DNA from: Natronocella acetinitrilica
GTDB taxonomy: Bacteria; Pseudomonadota; Gammaproteobacteria; Nitrococcales; Aquisalimonadaceae
NCBI RefSeq assembly: GCF_024170285.1
Contig: NZ_JALJXV010000008.1
Location: forward strand, 186,001 to 250,000
Direction: 5' to 3'
Length of the DNA stretch: 64,000 nt
The notes beneath the pieces are model-generated. The model did not search any database. It was given only the letters and a program-made list of their open reading frames with translations, and had not been told where the DNA came from. The position numbers and the translations under genes are program-made. Each line of letters begins with the position of its first letter. The first letter of the stretch is position 1. Positions 8,796 to 17,177 of this stretch are shown here, in pieces.

Positions 8796-10730
8796 ATGAC
8801 AAGACTTCTGGATTCGGTATCGCACCGGGCCGCGCGGTGGGCGGCGCACTTGCTGGTACCAGCCGCGCTGGTATTCATCGGCTATCAGATGCTGACCGTT
8901 TGGGTCAGCCTGCACGGGTCCATGCAGCACTACACCGTGCACCTGACCGGTGTTCTGCTGCTCGCCGCCGTGATCGCCGTCATCGATGGCCCGGACATGA
9001 GAAAGGCCGCCTGGTCGAAGGCGCTGCACGTGCTGGCCGCCGTGACCGCGGCGCTGGTCGCCATGATCGCCGGGTGGTTCCTCTACACAAACCTCGGGAC
9101 GCTCGAGTTCACGCAACCGTTCATCGACGCGAAAGCTCTCGTCATGGGCGCGCTGCTGGTGCTGGCCGTACTGGTCCTGACCTGGCTGTTGTGGGGCTTT
9201 CCCCTTGCGGCTCTCTGTGCGCTGGCGGTGGCTTATTTCGCCTATGCCCACCTGATACCGGCGACGTGGGCTCCGTCACACACCCGTCCGAACTTGCTGG
9301 TCAGCACGCTTGCGGGCTACGGAGGGCCAAGGGGCCTATTCCGTTTCATGCCGCTTTCCGCCGACATGATCTTTCTTCTCCTGGTCTATGGTGGGCTGCT
9401 ATACGGCGCCGGCGTAATCGGGATGTTCGCCGATGTGGGTCGCGCAATCGGCAACTTCTTTCGCGGCGGAATCGCCTATTCAGCCATCGTCGCTAGTTCC
9501 CTGATCGGAATGGTGACGGGCCAGGCGGTGAGCAATATCGCCCTGTCGGGTGGGATGACCATCCCGTCAATGAAACAGTCCGGATTCACGAAAGAGCAGG
9601 CTGGCGCCATTGAGGTTCTTGCTTCCACCGGTAGCCAGTTGTTGCCGCCCATCATGGGATTGGGCGCCTTCCTTATGGCGGAAATTCTCGGCGTGGCCTA
9701 TTTCGAGATTGTGAAGGCGGCGATTATTCCCGGGCTGCTTTTCATCGCGACGATCATGATCGGGGTGTTCTCGCTGGTGGGTTCGTCCGAGTCGATTCCC
9801 TATGAGCGCCAACCGGTGGACTGGGACCGCATTCTCTGGATCATGCCGTCCTTTCTCGTCTCCCTCTCCGTGCTCGTGGGGCTTTTGTATTTGCGTTATT
9901 CGCCGGCCATGGCGGGATTCCTTGGCATTGCCTCATTGATGGTTCTGACCTTCCTGAGGCCTGGGCGCTATCGGCCCGAGCTCCACCAGCTTGCGGGCGG
10001 GGTCAGGGAAGGCATTCGAATCGCCATCTATCTCGCTCTGATGCTTGCGGCAATCGGGCTTGTTGTCCAGACACTGTCCACCACAGGCGCGGGCATTTCA
10101 CTTGGGCGGAGCATTTCGGCCATTGGCGGTGGCTCGCTGCCGCTGACACTGCTACTCGGAATGGCCATTGCCCTGCTGATTGGCATGGGTCTGCCCACGC
10201 CCGCCGCCTATGCCCTGATTGCCATTGTCGTGGTACCAGCTCTCATCGATGTAGGCCTGGCGCCGCTGACCGCACATATGTTTGGCTTCTACTTCGCAAT
10301 CATGTCGACACTGACACCGCCCATCGCGGTCGGCGTGCTCACGGCGATGCGCATTTCTGGCGGCACGTTCATTGGCACTACAGTGCAGTGCTTCATGCTC
10401 GGCCTTGTTTGCTTCCTGATTCCCTACGCGTTCGTTGCGCATCCGGAGATACTGAGCCCATCGGAATTCGGGTGGGGTGGTGCACTCGCGCTGGCGTTTT
10501 TCTTTGTTGCAACCGCTCTGACGTCGGCCGCGGTGTACGGGGCGCTGGGCCGTCGATTGCGGCAATGGGAGCGCGTTCTGGCGGGTCTTGCAGGCCCGCT
10601 GGCCTACCTCGTCTATCTGGCGACAGGCAATGTCATTGCGGGGGGTGTCGGACCGGTGCTGCTGATCGCGTTCCTGGCTGCATCGTACCTGGGCGGTGGC
10701 GTAGACCATCGTGGCAAATTGCGTGCTTAA
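8796..10730 (+). CDS. TRAP transporter permease, fused small and large subunits (first system)
   Basis: 644 residues, start at ATG 8796 with GGAG 7 nt upstream. Highly hydrophobic with well over a dozen membrane segments, the length of fused DctQM permeases that work with TAXI proteins. TGSQLLPPIMGLGAF and the helical-hairpin segment MGLPTPAAYALIAIVVVPAL are the DctM transport signatures. It moves the solute delivered by the upstream TAXI protein into the cytoplasm with sodium. The nitrilase start is only 16 bp after its stop, so substrate import and nitrilase are one transcript. Confidence 0.94.
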   Translation: MTRLLDSVSHRAARWAAHLLVPAALVFIGYQMLTVWVSLHGSMQHYTVHLTGVLLLAAVIAVIDGPDMRKAAWSKALHVLAAVTAALVAMIAGWFLYTNLGTLEFTQPFIDAKALVMGALLVLAVLVLTWLLWGFPLAALCALAVAYFAYAHLIPATWAPSHTRPNLLVSTLAGYGGPRGLFRFMPLSADMIFLLLVYGGLLYGAGVIGMFADVGRAIGNFFRGGIAYSAIVASSLIGMVTGQAVSNIALSGGMTIPSMKQSGFTKEQAGAIEVLASTGSQLLPPIMGLGAFLMAEILGVAYFEIVKAAIIPGLLFIATIMIGVFSLVGSSESIPYERQPVDWDRILWIMPSFLVSLSVLVGLLYLRYSPAMAGFLGIASLMVLTFLRPGRYRPELHQLAGGVREGIRIAIYLALMLAAIGLVVQTLSTTGAGISLGRSISAIGGGSLPLTLLLGMAIALLIGMGLPTPAAYALIAIVVVPALIDVGLAPLTAHMFGFYFAIMSTLTPPIAVGVLTAMRISGGTFIGTTVQCFMLGLVCFLIPYAFVAHPEILSPSEFGWGGALALAFFFVATALTSAAVYGALGRRLRQWERVLAGLAGPLAYLVYLATGNVIAGGVGPVLLIAFLAASYLGGGVDHRGKLRA

Positions 10731-10746
10731 TAAAGAGAGGGTGTGA

Positions 10747-11811
10747 ATGATGAACGGAAAGGTCACGCGACAGCCGGAGGGCACTTTGCGTGTGGGCGCC
10801 GCCCATGCGGCATCGGCCATGCTCGATGCCGAGGCGGGTGTACGATCCGCGCAGCAATGGATCCGCATGGCATCGGAGTCCGGGGTGAAGCTGCTGGTTT
10901 TCCCGGAAAGCTTCATCCCCGGGTTCCCGTTGTGGAATGCGCTGTTCAAGCCAATCAATGGGCATGAATTTTTCATGAGACTCGCGCAGTCATCGTTGTT
11001 GGTCGATGGCCCAGAGATTGCTGCTATCTCAGAAGAGGCGCGACGTTGCCAACTTCATGTCTCGCTGGGTTTCACCGAACGCTCGCCCCACAGTCCCGGT
11101 TGCCTTTGGAATAGCAATATTCTCATCGGGGATGATGGGCGCGTACTGAACGTGCACCGAAAACTGGTACCGACCTTCTACGAGAAGCTCAGTTGGAACC
11201 ATGGCGATGCAGCTGGCCTGCGCGTAATCTCGACCCGCATTGGACGGATCGGATCGTTGATCTGTGGCGAGAACGGCAATCCTCTGTCCCGTTATGCGTT
11301 GATGGCGCAGGGGGAGGAGATCCATACCTCCAACTATCCGCCAGTCTGGCCATTCACGGACCCCCGTGAAAGCGGTGGGTACGACCTGACGGAGGCAATC
11401 AGAACCCGCGCTGCGGCGCATGCGTTTGAATCCAAGACCTTCGTGATCGTCAGTTCCGGTTTTCTTGACGAGGCATCAATCTACGTCATCGCGAACGGCG
11501 ATGACGAGGCCGAAGCCATCCTCCGCGCATGTCCCCGGTCGGCGTCGATGGTGGTCGGGCCATCCAATGACGTGCTGAGCAGCATCTGCAGGGACGAAGA
11601 GGGCTTGGTGCATGCGGACGTCAACCTTGCGAGTCTCCTGCCTTTGAGGCAGCACCACGATATGGCGGGGTATTATAATCGCATGGATCTCATTCGAGTC
11701 ACCGTCGATCGCCGCCGGCCCGAGCCCTTGACCGATGCAGTATCGGATGATGAGAGCGCTGGCTGCTTTGGCGGCAGAGCGGAGGCGACGCCGGTTAGCG
11801 ACGACGACTAA
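10747..11811 (+). CDS. Nitrilase-superfamily carbon-nitrogen hydrolase
   Basis: 354 residues. ATG at 10747 is followed by a second ATG; GAGAGGG lies upstream. The catalytic triad is complete: E54 (FPESFIPGFPLW), K139 (NVHRKLVPTFYEKL) and C173 (GSLICGENGNPL). The HRKLxPTxxE and CGENxNPL forms are those of true nitrilases, which turn a nitrile into the carboxylic acid plus ammonia, rather than amidases. The length also fits microbial nitrilases. The last 30 residues are acidic and low-complexity. It closes the first transport operon, so the imported solute is probably a nitrile or is converted to one; that is inference. Confidence 0.9.
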   Translation: MMNGKVTRQPEGTLRVGAAHAASAMLDAEAGVRSAQQWIRMASESGVKLLVFPESFIPGFPLWNALFKPINGHEFFMRLAQSSLLVDGPEIAAISEEARRCQLHVSLGFTERSPHSPGCLWNSNILIGDDGRVLNVHRKLVPTFYEKLSWNHGDAAGLRVISTRIGRIGSLICGENGNPLSRYALMAQGEEIHTSNYPPVWPFTDPRESGGYDLTEAIRTRAAAHAFESKTFVIVSSGFLDEASIYVIANGDDEAEAILRACPRSASMVVGPSNDVLSSICRDEEGLVHADVNLASLLPLRQHHDMAGYYNRMDLIRVTVDRRRPEPLTDAVSDDESAGCFGGRAEATPVSDDD

Positions 11812-12234
11812 GGTCAAACTCATTGCGACCAAGTTGCGCTAACCAGTGCCTTGCAAGAAATCCGCGAAGCTGCTGATCGACCTTGCAGATATACCGCGCC
11901 GTCATTTCGTCCATCAATTCCCACGCCGTCCGGTACGGCGACTTTGTGAAGGGTGGCAGCAAGTTCCGCCTGATTTTCGGCGGGAACTTTATGCGTGGCA
12001 TGGTGGGGCTAGCCGGCAAGCTAGGAACTTCCGACGGTCCCTCCTCCGCCCCGACACAGCGCGGCCGGACCTGATTCTGGGGGAGGGTCACAGCCTAGGT
12101 TATCGGACGCCACATGAGACAAGCTTACCCTAAGAGATCAATATCAATCTGAGGCCAGATTCCAGGAATCAGTGGTCCGATAAAGTCAGGCAGGTCACCA
12201 TGTCGATTGCAAAGACGACTTCAGAGGAGCACAT
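11812..12234. other. Intergenic, 423 bp, no convincing gene
   Basis: No conserved reading frame is evident on either strand. A short plus-strand segment near 12095-12133 encodes SLGYRTPHE, which resembles the tail of IS3-type transposases. The match is too short to annotate alone but may mark a worn insertion sequence. The last 15 bp contain the ribosome-binding site (GAGGAG) of the next gene. Confidence 0.5.
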
Positions 12235-13196
12235 ATGCACTTCGCGGTGATTGGAGTGGGTGGGGTAGGTGGGTATTTCGGCGCACGTCTTGCGGAAGCG
12301 GGTCATGACGTCACCTTCATTGCCCGGGGTGAGCAGCTTCGCGCTTTGCGGACGCATGGCTTGCGAGTGACCAGCCACAAGGGTGATCTGCATCTGTCGC
12401 CAGTTCATGTTGAAGCGGATCCGCAGGCGGTTGGAGTGGTCGATTGCGTCATCGTCGCGGTCAAGGCCTGGCAGGTTGCGGACACTGGCCAAGCCATTCG
12501 CCCCATGGTAGGCGAGAGAACGATGGTGTTGCCTCTCCAGAACGGAGTGGAGGCCTCGGATACCTTGGCCGCGATTCTCGGCGAGGAGCCGGTGCTTAAT
12601 GGCCTGTGCGGGATTCTCGCTTGGCGCGACGGTCCTGGCCACATCCGCCATTTCGCCATCGAGCCCGTCGTTAGGTTTGGAGAGCGGAATAATGAAAGAA
12701 CCGCGCGGATTGATGACTTGCAGCGGGCATTCGACGTCTGCGTCGGCGCGGTCGCAGAAGTGCCGACGACATTCGAGTTGCCCTGTGGCACAAGTTTCTT
12801 CTCATTTGCGCGAAAGGCGGCGTTGGTGCTGTCACCCGGGCGCCTATAGGCATCACGCGCACTCTTCCCGAAACACGGGAAATGCTGATCGCTCTGTTGG
12901 AAGAGATTGCTGCTGTGGGTCGGGGGCTATGGGTGCGGTTGCCGCATGACGCCGCATTGAGGGCTCTGCGCCAACTCGATACCCAGCCGCCCGAGGGGAC
13001 CGCCTCCATGCAGAGGGATATCGCCGAAGGAAAGCCGTCCGAGCTTGACCAGCAGACCGGTGCGGTCATCCGCCTCGGCCGGCAGGCAGGAATCCCGACG
13101 CCCGCCAATGACTTCGTCTATGCCGCATTGCTGCCCCAGGAGCGGGCGGCGAGAGAGAGAGCGGGCCTTGCGATGTGCGCGCAGCCGGATAACTGA
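12235..13196 (+). pseudogene. Ketopantoate reductase-like (PanE/ApbA family), frameshifted
   Basis: ATG 12235 has GAGGAG upstream. The first frame gives the N-terminal Rossmann motif GVGGVGGYFGARLAEAG, NADPH-site segments and LPLQNGVEASDTL, then breaks near 12766-12772. The next frame continues the family exactly with IRVALWHKFLLICAKGGVGA, VTRAPIG, the helical C-terminal domain and TPANDFVYAALLP, stopping at 13196. A single missing base in the expected PDD codons explains the shift. Together the parts give about 320 residues, a full-length enzyme. The family reduces 2-oxo acids of the ketopantoate kind. Either a recent pseudogene or a sequencing error; the rest of the frame is undamaged. Confidence 0.88.
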
Positions 13197-13508
13197 CGTC
13201 CATAATTCGGCGCAGCGTGTGTCGTTGCGGGGCATGCTGGGATATGTTCAGGGGGCGCTGGGAAAGCGGTGTTTCTGCCGCAACAACTGCAAGCTGATCC
13301 TGCGCCGCCATTGTGAATCGGCTTCGGGAGCTCGCGTTACTCCAGATGGATGAGCCCTACAGTTGGCTGTCCCCAGCGAGCGATCTTCCTCTATGCGTCG
13401 CGCGGCTTTACCTAGCAACCGTTATGATGCCGGGTTACCAAGAGCAGAGCGGCGAGCGCGCACGTTGAAACTCAACGGAACCTTCGCCGCCCCGCAACCC
13501 TCACGACG
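13197..13508. other. Intergenic, 312 bp, nothing recognised
   Basis: Between the end of the broken reductase and the stop of the convergent hydrolase. I see no RNA gene, repeat or coding frame with family resemblance. Confidence 0.5.
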
Positions 13509-14708
13509 TTACGCGTTATTCAAAGCTTTCTGGTCTATCTGGAACTGATCAGCGAGCCAATCCATCATGTACTCCTGTCCAATAGTTGGGTTGTCATGCT
13601 GACAGTGGTCGGCGCCTGTCTCTTCCTCGGAGACAAACTTGATTGTCACGTTGACGCCCATCTTGGTTGCGTAGTCATACAGCTTTGAAGCTTGTTTGAC
13701 GCCCAATACATCGTGCCCGCCATGCACAATTAGATACGGGCATTTCATGTTTTCAAGCACTCCATCCAGCGTGAAGTTCACGAGTTTTTCGCGTGATTCA
13801 TGCACATCCTTGGAATTGGTGACCCAGTTGATATGGTCGACCAAACCGTGGTCGTCGGAACGATTCTGCCAATTCTCGTATACACTCCAGTTGCCGCCGT
13901 GAGAAATTGTCGCGGCCAACCGCGGCTCGCAGGAACCGGCGCGTGCGGCGTAATAACCGCCCATGCTGGAACCAGATACGGCAATACGGGAGAGATCGAT
14001 ATCATCCCGTGTTTCGAGGTAATCGATACAGGCCCCAACCGGGACCTCATAATCGTAGCGGGTGTAAATCTTTTCGCGGCGAATTGTTGCACCTTGTCCG
14101 GGGCCGTCCACCAGCAGGCAGGAAATACCACGATTCATGGCCCCTCGCGCAACCATGAAATAAAGCTCTTCCTTAAACGAATCAAGCCCGCCAAATGAAA
14201 TGAGCACGGGTTGTTTGTCCCCGCCCCGCGGCGATTTCAGATAATACGCATGTAGATGTTGGCCATTTTCGTACGGGATGAGAACCTTCTCAACCTTTGG
14301 ATTGAAATGCCTGCCGGCCTTCTGGAAGCAACTTTCGCACTTGTCAAACGTTTCCATCCGACGGGGGTCGTCGCTGGGAAGCCAGAACTCCGCGTTCCTG
14401 TAATAATCCACTGCGCGAATCCAGCAGTTCTTTGCGGTTTCGATATGTCCGTTTGTCTCAGCTTGATCGCCGCGCTTTCTGTTTTCTTCCGCAACTCGAT
14501 ACCACTCCTTGTGCCAGCTTTCCTTGTCGCCTGGTATCATCCGACTTGCGGCAAGAAAACACTCGCTTATCGAGCCGCCGCCTTCTTGTGTTTCACCAAG
14601 CCCTCGCCGGAACTGGTAGGACATCCAGTGATGTTCCGGCCAATGTTGCCAGCCGAATGGTTCATATTTAGGGCATTGGTGGTCGTGCTTATCTTTCTCG
14701 CTATTCAT
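13509..14708 (-). CDS. Alpha/beta hydrolase with N-terminal helical domain (DHPON hydrolase/FrsA-like)
   Basis: 399 residues from ATG 14708, which has AAAGGAGC 5 nt upstream; the longer frame to 14840 starts with GTG and has no family-like sequence. The N-terminal third (1-135) is Trp/His-rich and helical, as in hydrolases acting on C-C bonds of dihydroxypseudooxynicotine or in FrsA-type esterases. The alpha/beta core has nucleophile S248 (AVSGSSMGGYYAARA), acid D333 (IVHGGHDVLG) and H368 (TGADHCQHD). An oxyanion strand ISFGGLDSFKEELY is present. Sampled stretches are only about 50% GC against about 60% around it, suggesting separate transfer. Divergent from the BtrH-like gene. The substrate is unknown. 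Confidence 0.85.
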   Translation of the reverse strand: MNSEKDKHDHQCPKYEPFGWQHWPEHHWMSYQFRRGLGETQEGGGSISECFLAASRMIPGDKESWHKEWYRVAEENRKRGDQAETNGHIETAKNCWIRAVDYYRNAEFWLPSDDPRRMETFDKCESCFQKAGRHFNPKVEKVLIPYENGQHLHAYYLKSPRGGDKQPVLISFGGLDSFKEELYFMVARGAMNRGISCLLVDGPGQGATIRREKIYTRYDYEVPVGACIDYLETRDDIDLSRIAVSGSSMGGYYAARAGSCEPRLAATISHGGNWSVYENWQNRSDDHGLVDHINWVTNSKDVHESREKLVNFTLDGVLENMKCPYLIVHGGHDVLGVKQASKLYDYATKMGVNVTIKFVSEEETGADHCQHDNPTIGQEYMMDWLADQFQIDQKALNNA

Positions 14709-14878
14709 GCTAGCTCCTTTCGGTTTGGTAAGACATTTTTTAAAAATGATTAATTTCAATGGCGCGTTTCGTCTTTTCTGATTTTTGGCGATGACCGTTT
14801 TTTCTTTATCGTGCTGTTGAAGTAATTTTTCAGATACCACATAATTCTCGTGGAACCATTATTTTGAGAGGGCAGGAC

Positions 14879-16087
14879 ATGTCGTTCGTCAGAGATTACG
14901 AAAGTGCCTATTATTCCATGACGTGGATGGGACCAAAGGGTTATCCGGAGCAGGCGAATTCGGGGCGCTGCTATTTCACCGGTCTGCTTGGGATGTTTCG
15001 TTATTTTGGCGAAGACGATGTGCTCTTTGCAGACGGCATCTCGGGTGACGGTTTTTCTTTCCGCTGGTGTCCTGTGTGGGGTGCTCCCGCGTTCAACGGT
15101 GGAAAGAGTGCGTTCCATGAGTTGTGGGAATACACCCCGCGCATCCTCGGTTTTGAGGGGCACTGGGAAGAAGATGACCCGGATGGCTGGGATGGCGCCT
15201 GGTCCAGACTGCGGAGCTTGGTTGATCGGGGAATCCCGGTTCAGGTCGGTCTTCACTACAGTCTTCTCCTGCCCTATGGGGCCAAGACCTCGCCGCGAAT
15301 TGCGTTTCAGCATGAGACCATGGGGCCCACGGGGTTCGGGCACCACGTGGTGGTGACGGCTTATGACCTCGATGCCGGCTCGGTGACCATCTACGAGCCC
15401 AACGATGTGCTGCCGTACTCCAAGTATGACGTTCCGGTGGAGGTATTCCGACGCGCCTGGGAAGAATCCCAGCAACGGGGGCCGTCCGGATACGAGCCTT
15501 GGGCTCATCACCATCCATGGGGCGGCGAGTGGAGTCTGCACGATGGCTACGGGCCCTACCTCATGGTGTGGGTGGAGCCGGAACGGAATCCCGAATGGGA
15601 CATCAAGGCGGCTATCCGGGATAGCTTCCGACGTAACCTCAAGATTCTGTCCGGTGAGTACCCTCGTCCGTATGCGCTGTTCGGTAACCAGTGGCAGATT
15701 CCTCGTTTCGAGACCGGAGCGCCTGGCATGGCCGCCTGTGCCCGTGCCATTGAGCGAGGAGAGCTTGGCGACGCGGTTGCACCGGGAGGGGATGTGCGCC
15801 CTCTGTTCGTTCGTGGAAACATCCCCAACCATGGAGTGCTGGGTCGGTTGGGTGCATCCGGTTACCTGCGGCGCGTCGCTCATGAGTTGGAAAATCACGG
15901 TTTGCCGGCTGATGATGTCATGGGAGCGAGTCAACACATGGCTGAGTCATCGGAGCTGTTCAAGAAGCTCCGCTACACCAGCGAGCTGAAGTCCGCGGGT
16001 TCCGTTCTTTCCCGGATCGCGGATCAGGAGCTACAGGCCCTGGAAAAAATGCAAGCGGCGTATCCGACGGTCCGTAACCTGGAGTGA
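14879..16087 (+). CDS. BtrH N-terminal-domain protein (cysteine-protease-fold acyltransferase/peptidase-like)
   Basis: 402 residues from ATG 14879 with GAGAGG upstream; an earlier TTG at 14864 is less likely. Residues about 20-180 match the BtrH_N pattern: C31 in ANSGRCYFTGLLGMF, then GISGDGFSFRW, H155/H156 in GFGHHVVVTAYD, and an acidic/Asn position in VTIYEPND. These lie where the Cys-His-Asp/Asn triad of this papain/C39-like fold lies. Family members include BtrH, which moves an acyl chain from a carrier protein onto an aminoglycoside. No signal peptide. The C-terminal half (200-402) is helical and unrecognised. It shares a 170-bp AT-rich divergent promoter region with the alpha/beta hydrolase. 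Activity and substrate unknown. Confidence 0.75.
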   Translation: MSFVRDYESAYYSMTWMGPKGYPEQANSGRCYFTGLLGMFRYFGEDDVLFADGISGDGFSFRWCPVWGAPAFNGGKSAFHELWEYTPRILGFEGHWEEDDPDGWDGAWSRLRSLVDRGIPVQVGLHYSLLLPYGAKTSPRIAFQHETMGPTGFGHHVVVTAYDLDAGSVTIYEPNDVLPYSKYDVPVEVFRRAWEESQQRGPSGYEPWAHHHPWGGEWSLHDGYGPYLMVWVEPERNPEWDIKAAIRDSFRRNLKILSGEYPRPYALFGNQWQIPRFETGAPGMAACARAIERGELGDAVAPGGDVRPLFVRGNIPNHGVLGRLGASGYLRRVAHELENHGLPADDVMGASQHMAESSELFKKLRYTSELKSAGSVLSRIADQELQALEKMQAAYPTVRNLE

Positions 16088-16109
16088 CCTGCTGGCAGCT
16101 AGATGGGCC

Positions 16110-16141
16110 GGGGTCGGCGGGTGGAAAGCCCCGTCGACCCC
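16110..16141 (-). terminator. Hairpin between convergent genes, probable terminator
   Basis: GGGGTCGGCGGG pairs with CCCGTCGACCCC (one G-T) around a short loop. It lies between the stops of the BtrH-like gene and the second TAXI gene. Tails on both sides are only moderately T-rich, so efficiency is uncertain. Confidence 0.5.
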
Positions 16142-16151
16142 AACTCTTGCC

Positions 16152-17132
16152 TTACAGGCCTAGCTCTTCAAAGTAGCGCATGGCGCCTGGGTGCACATTG
16201 TCGCGATTAATTCCATGGAAAACGGTCTCTTCGGTCAGGAAATCAAAATCAGCGACCACATCCGCGACCTTCTGGCGATTCTCGAACAACGCCTTGGTCA
16301 TATCGTATACGAACTCATCCGGCAGGCCGTCATGGACCGCCAAGACGGTGTATGACGCCAGCACGGTGACGTCATCATCCTGGCCACGATAGGTTCCGGC
16401 GGGCACGGCATCGATGCCGAAGCCTTCATTCTGCTCCACGAACTGTTCCAGAATCGTCCGATCAACTTCTAGCAATCTCACCGGAATCTGGCTTTCGACC
16501 TCAAGAATGAGTGCGTGGGGTGCGGGGCCCGGGATAACCACGGCATCAATGTGGCCATCACGCATCAGGGAGGGGCCGTCGCCGTAACCCGTGAACACCA
16601 AGGATCCACCCGCGTCACGGATGTCGTCATACGTGACATCGATCAGCCCCATCAGCTTCTCGAACGCACGCTCCGCACCGCCGCCGCGATTACCCGAGAG
16701 GATTCGCTTGTCGGAAAGATCCTCGAGGCTGTGAATGTCGCTACGGGCCGGTACCGCGATCGAGATATAGTTGCGCTGCATGGTCATGATGGGTGACACG
16801 GTTTCCTGCGGGCTCCCTTCAAAGTCACCCCGTCCATTGATGCCGTCCGAGAGAAAGCTGGTCCAGGAGTAGCCGACGTTGGCGTCCATCCCGGCGTTCA
16901 ATGTCCGAACGTTACTCACGGCACCGCCTTCGTTGACCGTGACACGCAGCCCGCTGAAGTTCTCCGTCAGAATCTGACTCACGGCGGCAGCACTCGCATA
17001 CCAGCCGCCGCCCTGTGGCCCGGATGCGAAGATGACGTCCCGCACTTGCTGTGCTTGTGCAGTGGCGGAGCCGATTGCAATGGTTGCAGTCAGCAGCACC
17101 AACCCAAGTCCGCGTATTCTCTTCATCGTCAT
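16152..17132 (-). CDS. TAXI-family TRAP transporter solute-binding protein (second system)
   Basis: 326 residues. Two in-frame ATGs (17132 and 17126) follow GGAGAG; the second has better spacing. A signal peptide ends near SATAQAQQV. FASGPQGGGWYASAAAVSQI and the C-terminal VHPGAMRYFEELGL are TAXI signatures, and SGNRGGGAERAFEKLMGL is the central ligand-binding segment. It collects a periplasmic organic solute for the fused permease. In this operon the binding-protein gene lies downstream of the permease, the reverse of the first system, so the two transporters are not a simple tandem duplication. Confidence 0.93.
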   Translation of the reverse strand: MTMKRIRGLGLVLLTATIAIGSATAQAQQVRDVIFASGPQGGGWYASAAAVSQILTENFSGLRVTVNEGGAVSNVRTLNAGMDANVGYSWTSFLSDGINGRGDFEGSPQETVSPIMTMQRNYISIAVPARSDIHSLEDLSDKRILSGNRGGGAERAFEKLMGLIDVTYDDIRDAGGSLVFTGYGDGPSLMRDGHIDAVVIPGPAPHALILEVESQIPVRLLEVDRTILEQFVEQNEGFGIDAVPAGTYRGQDDDVTVLASYTVLAVHDGLPDEFVYDMTKALFENRQKVADVVADFDFLTEETVFHGINRDNVHPGAMRYFEELGL

Positions 17133-17177
17133 TACTCTCCTGCCTCACCTGAAAAAATTACATTAAGTTACAGAGCA

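Noticed and set aside
12095-12133. IS3-like tail SLGYRTPHE in an intergenic region
   Set aside because: Only nine residues match the pattern and no neighbouring transposase sequence supports it; noted in the intergenic entry but not annotated.
14756-15937. 393-codon frame antisense to the BtrH-like gene
   Set aside because: No ribosome-binding site or conserved motif; the plus strand has a good start and family pattern.
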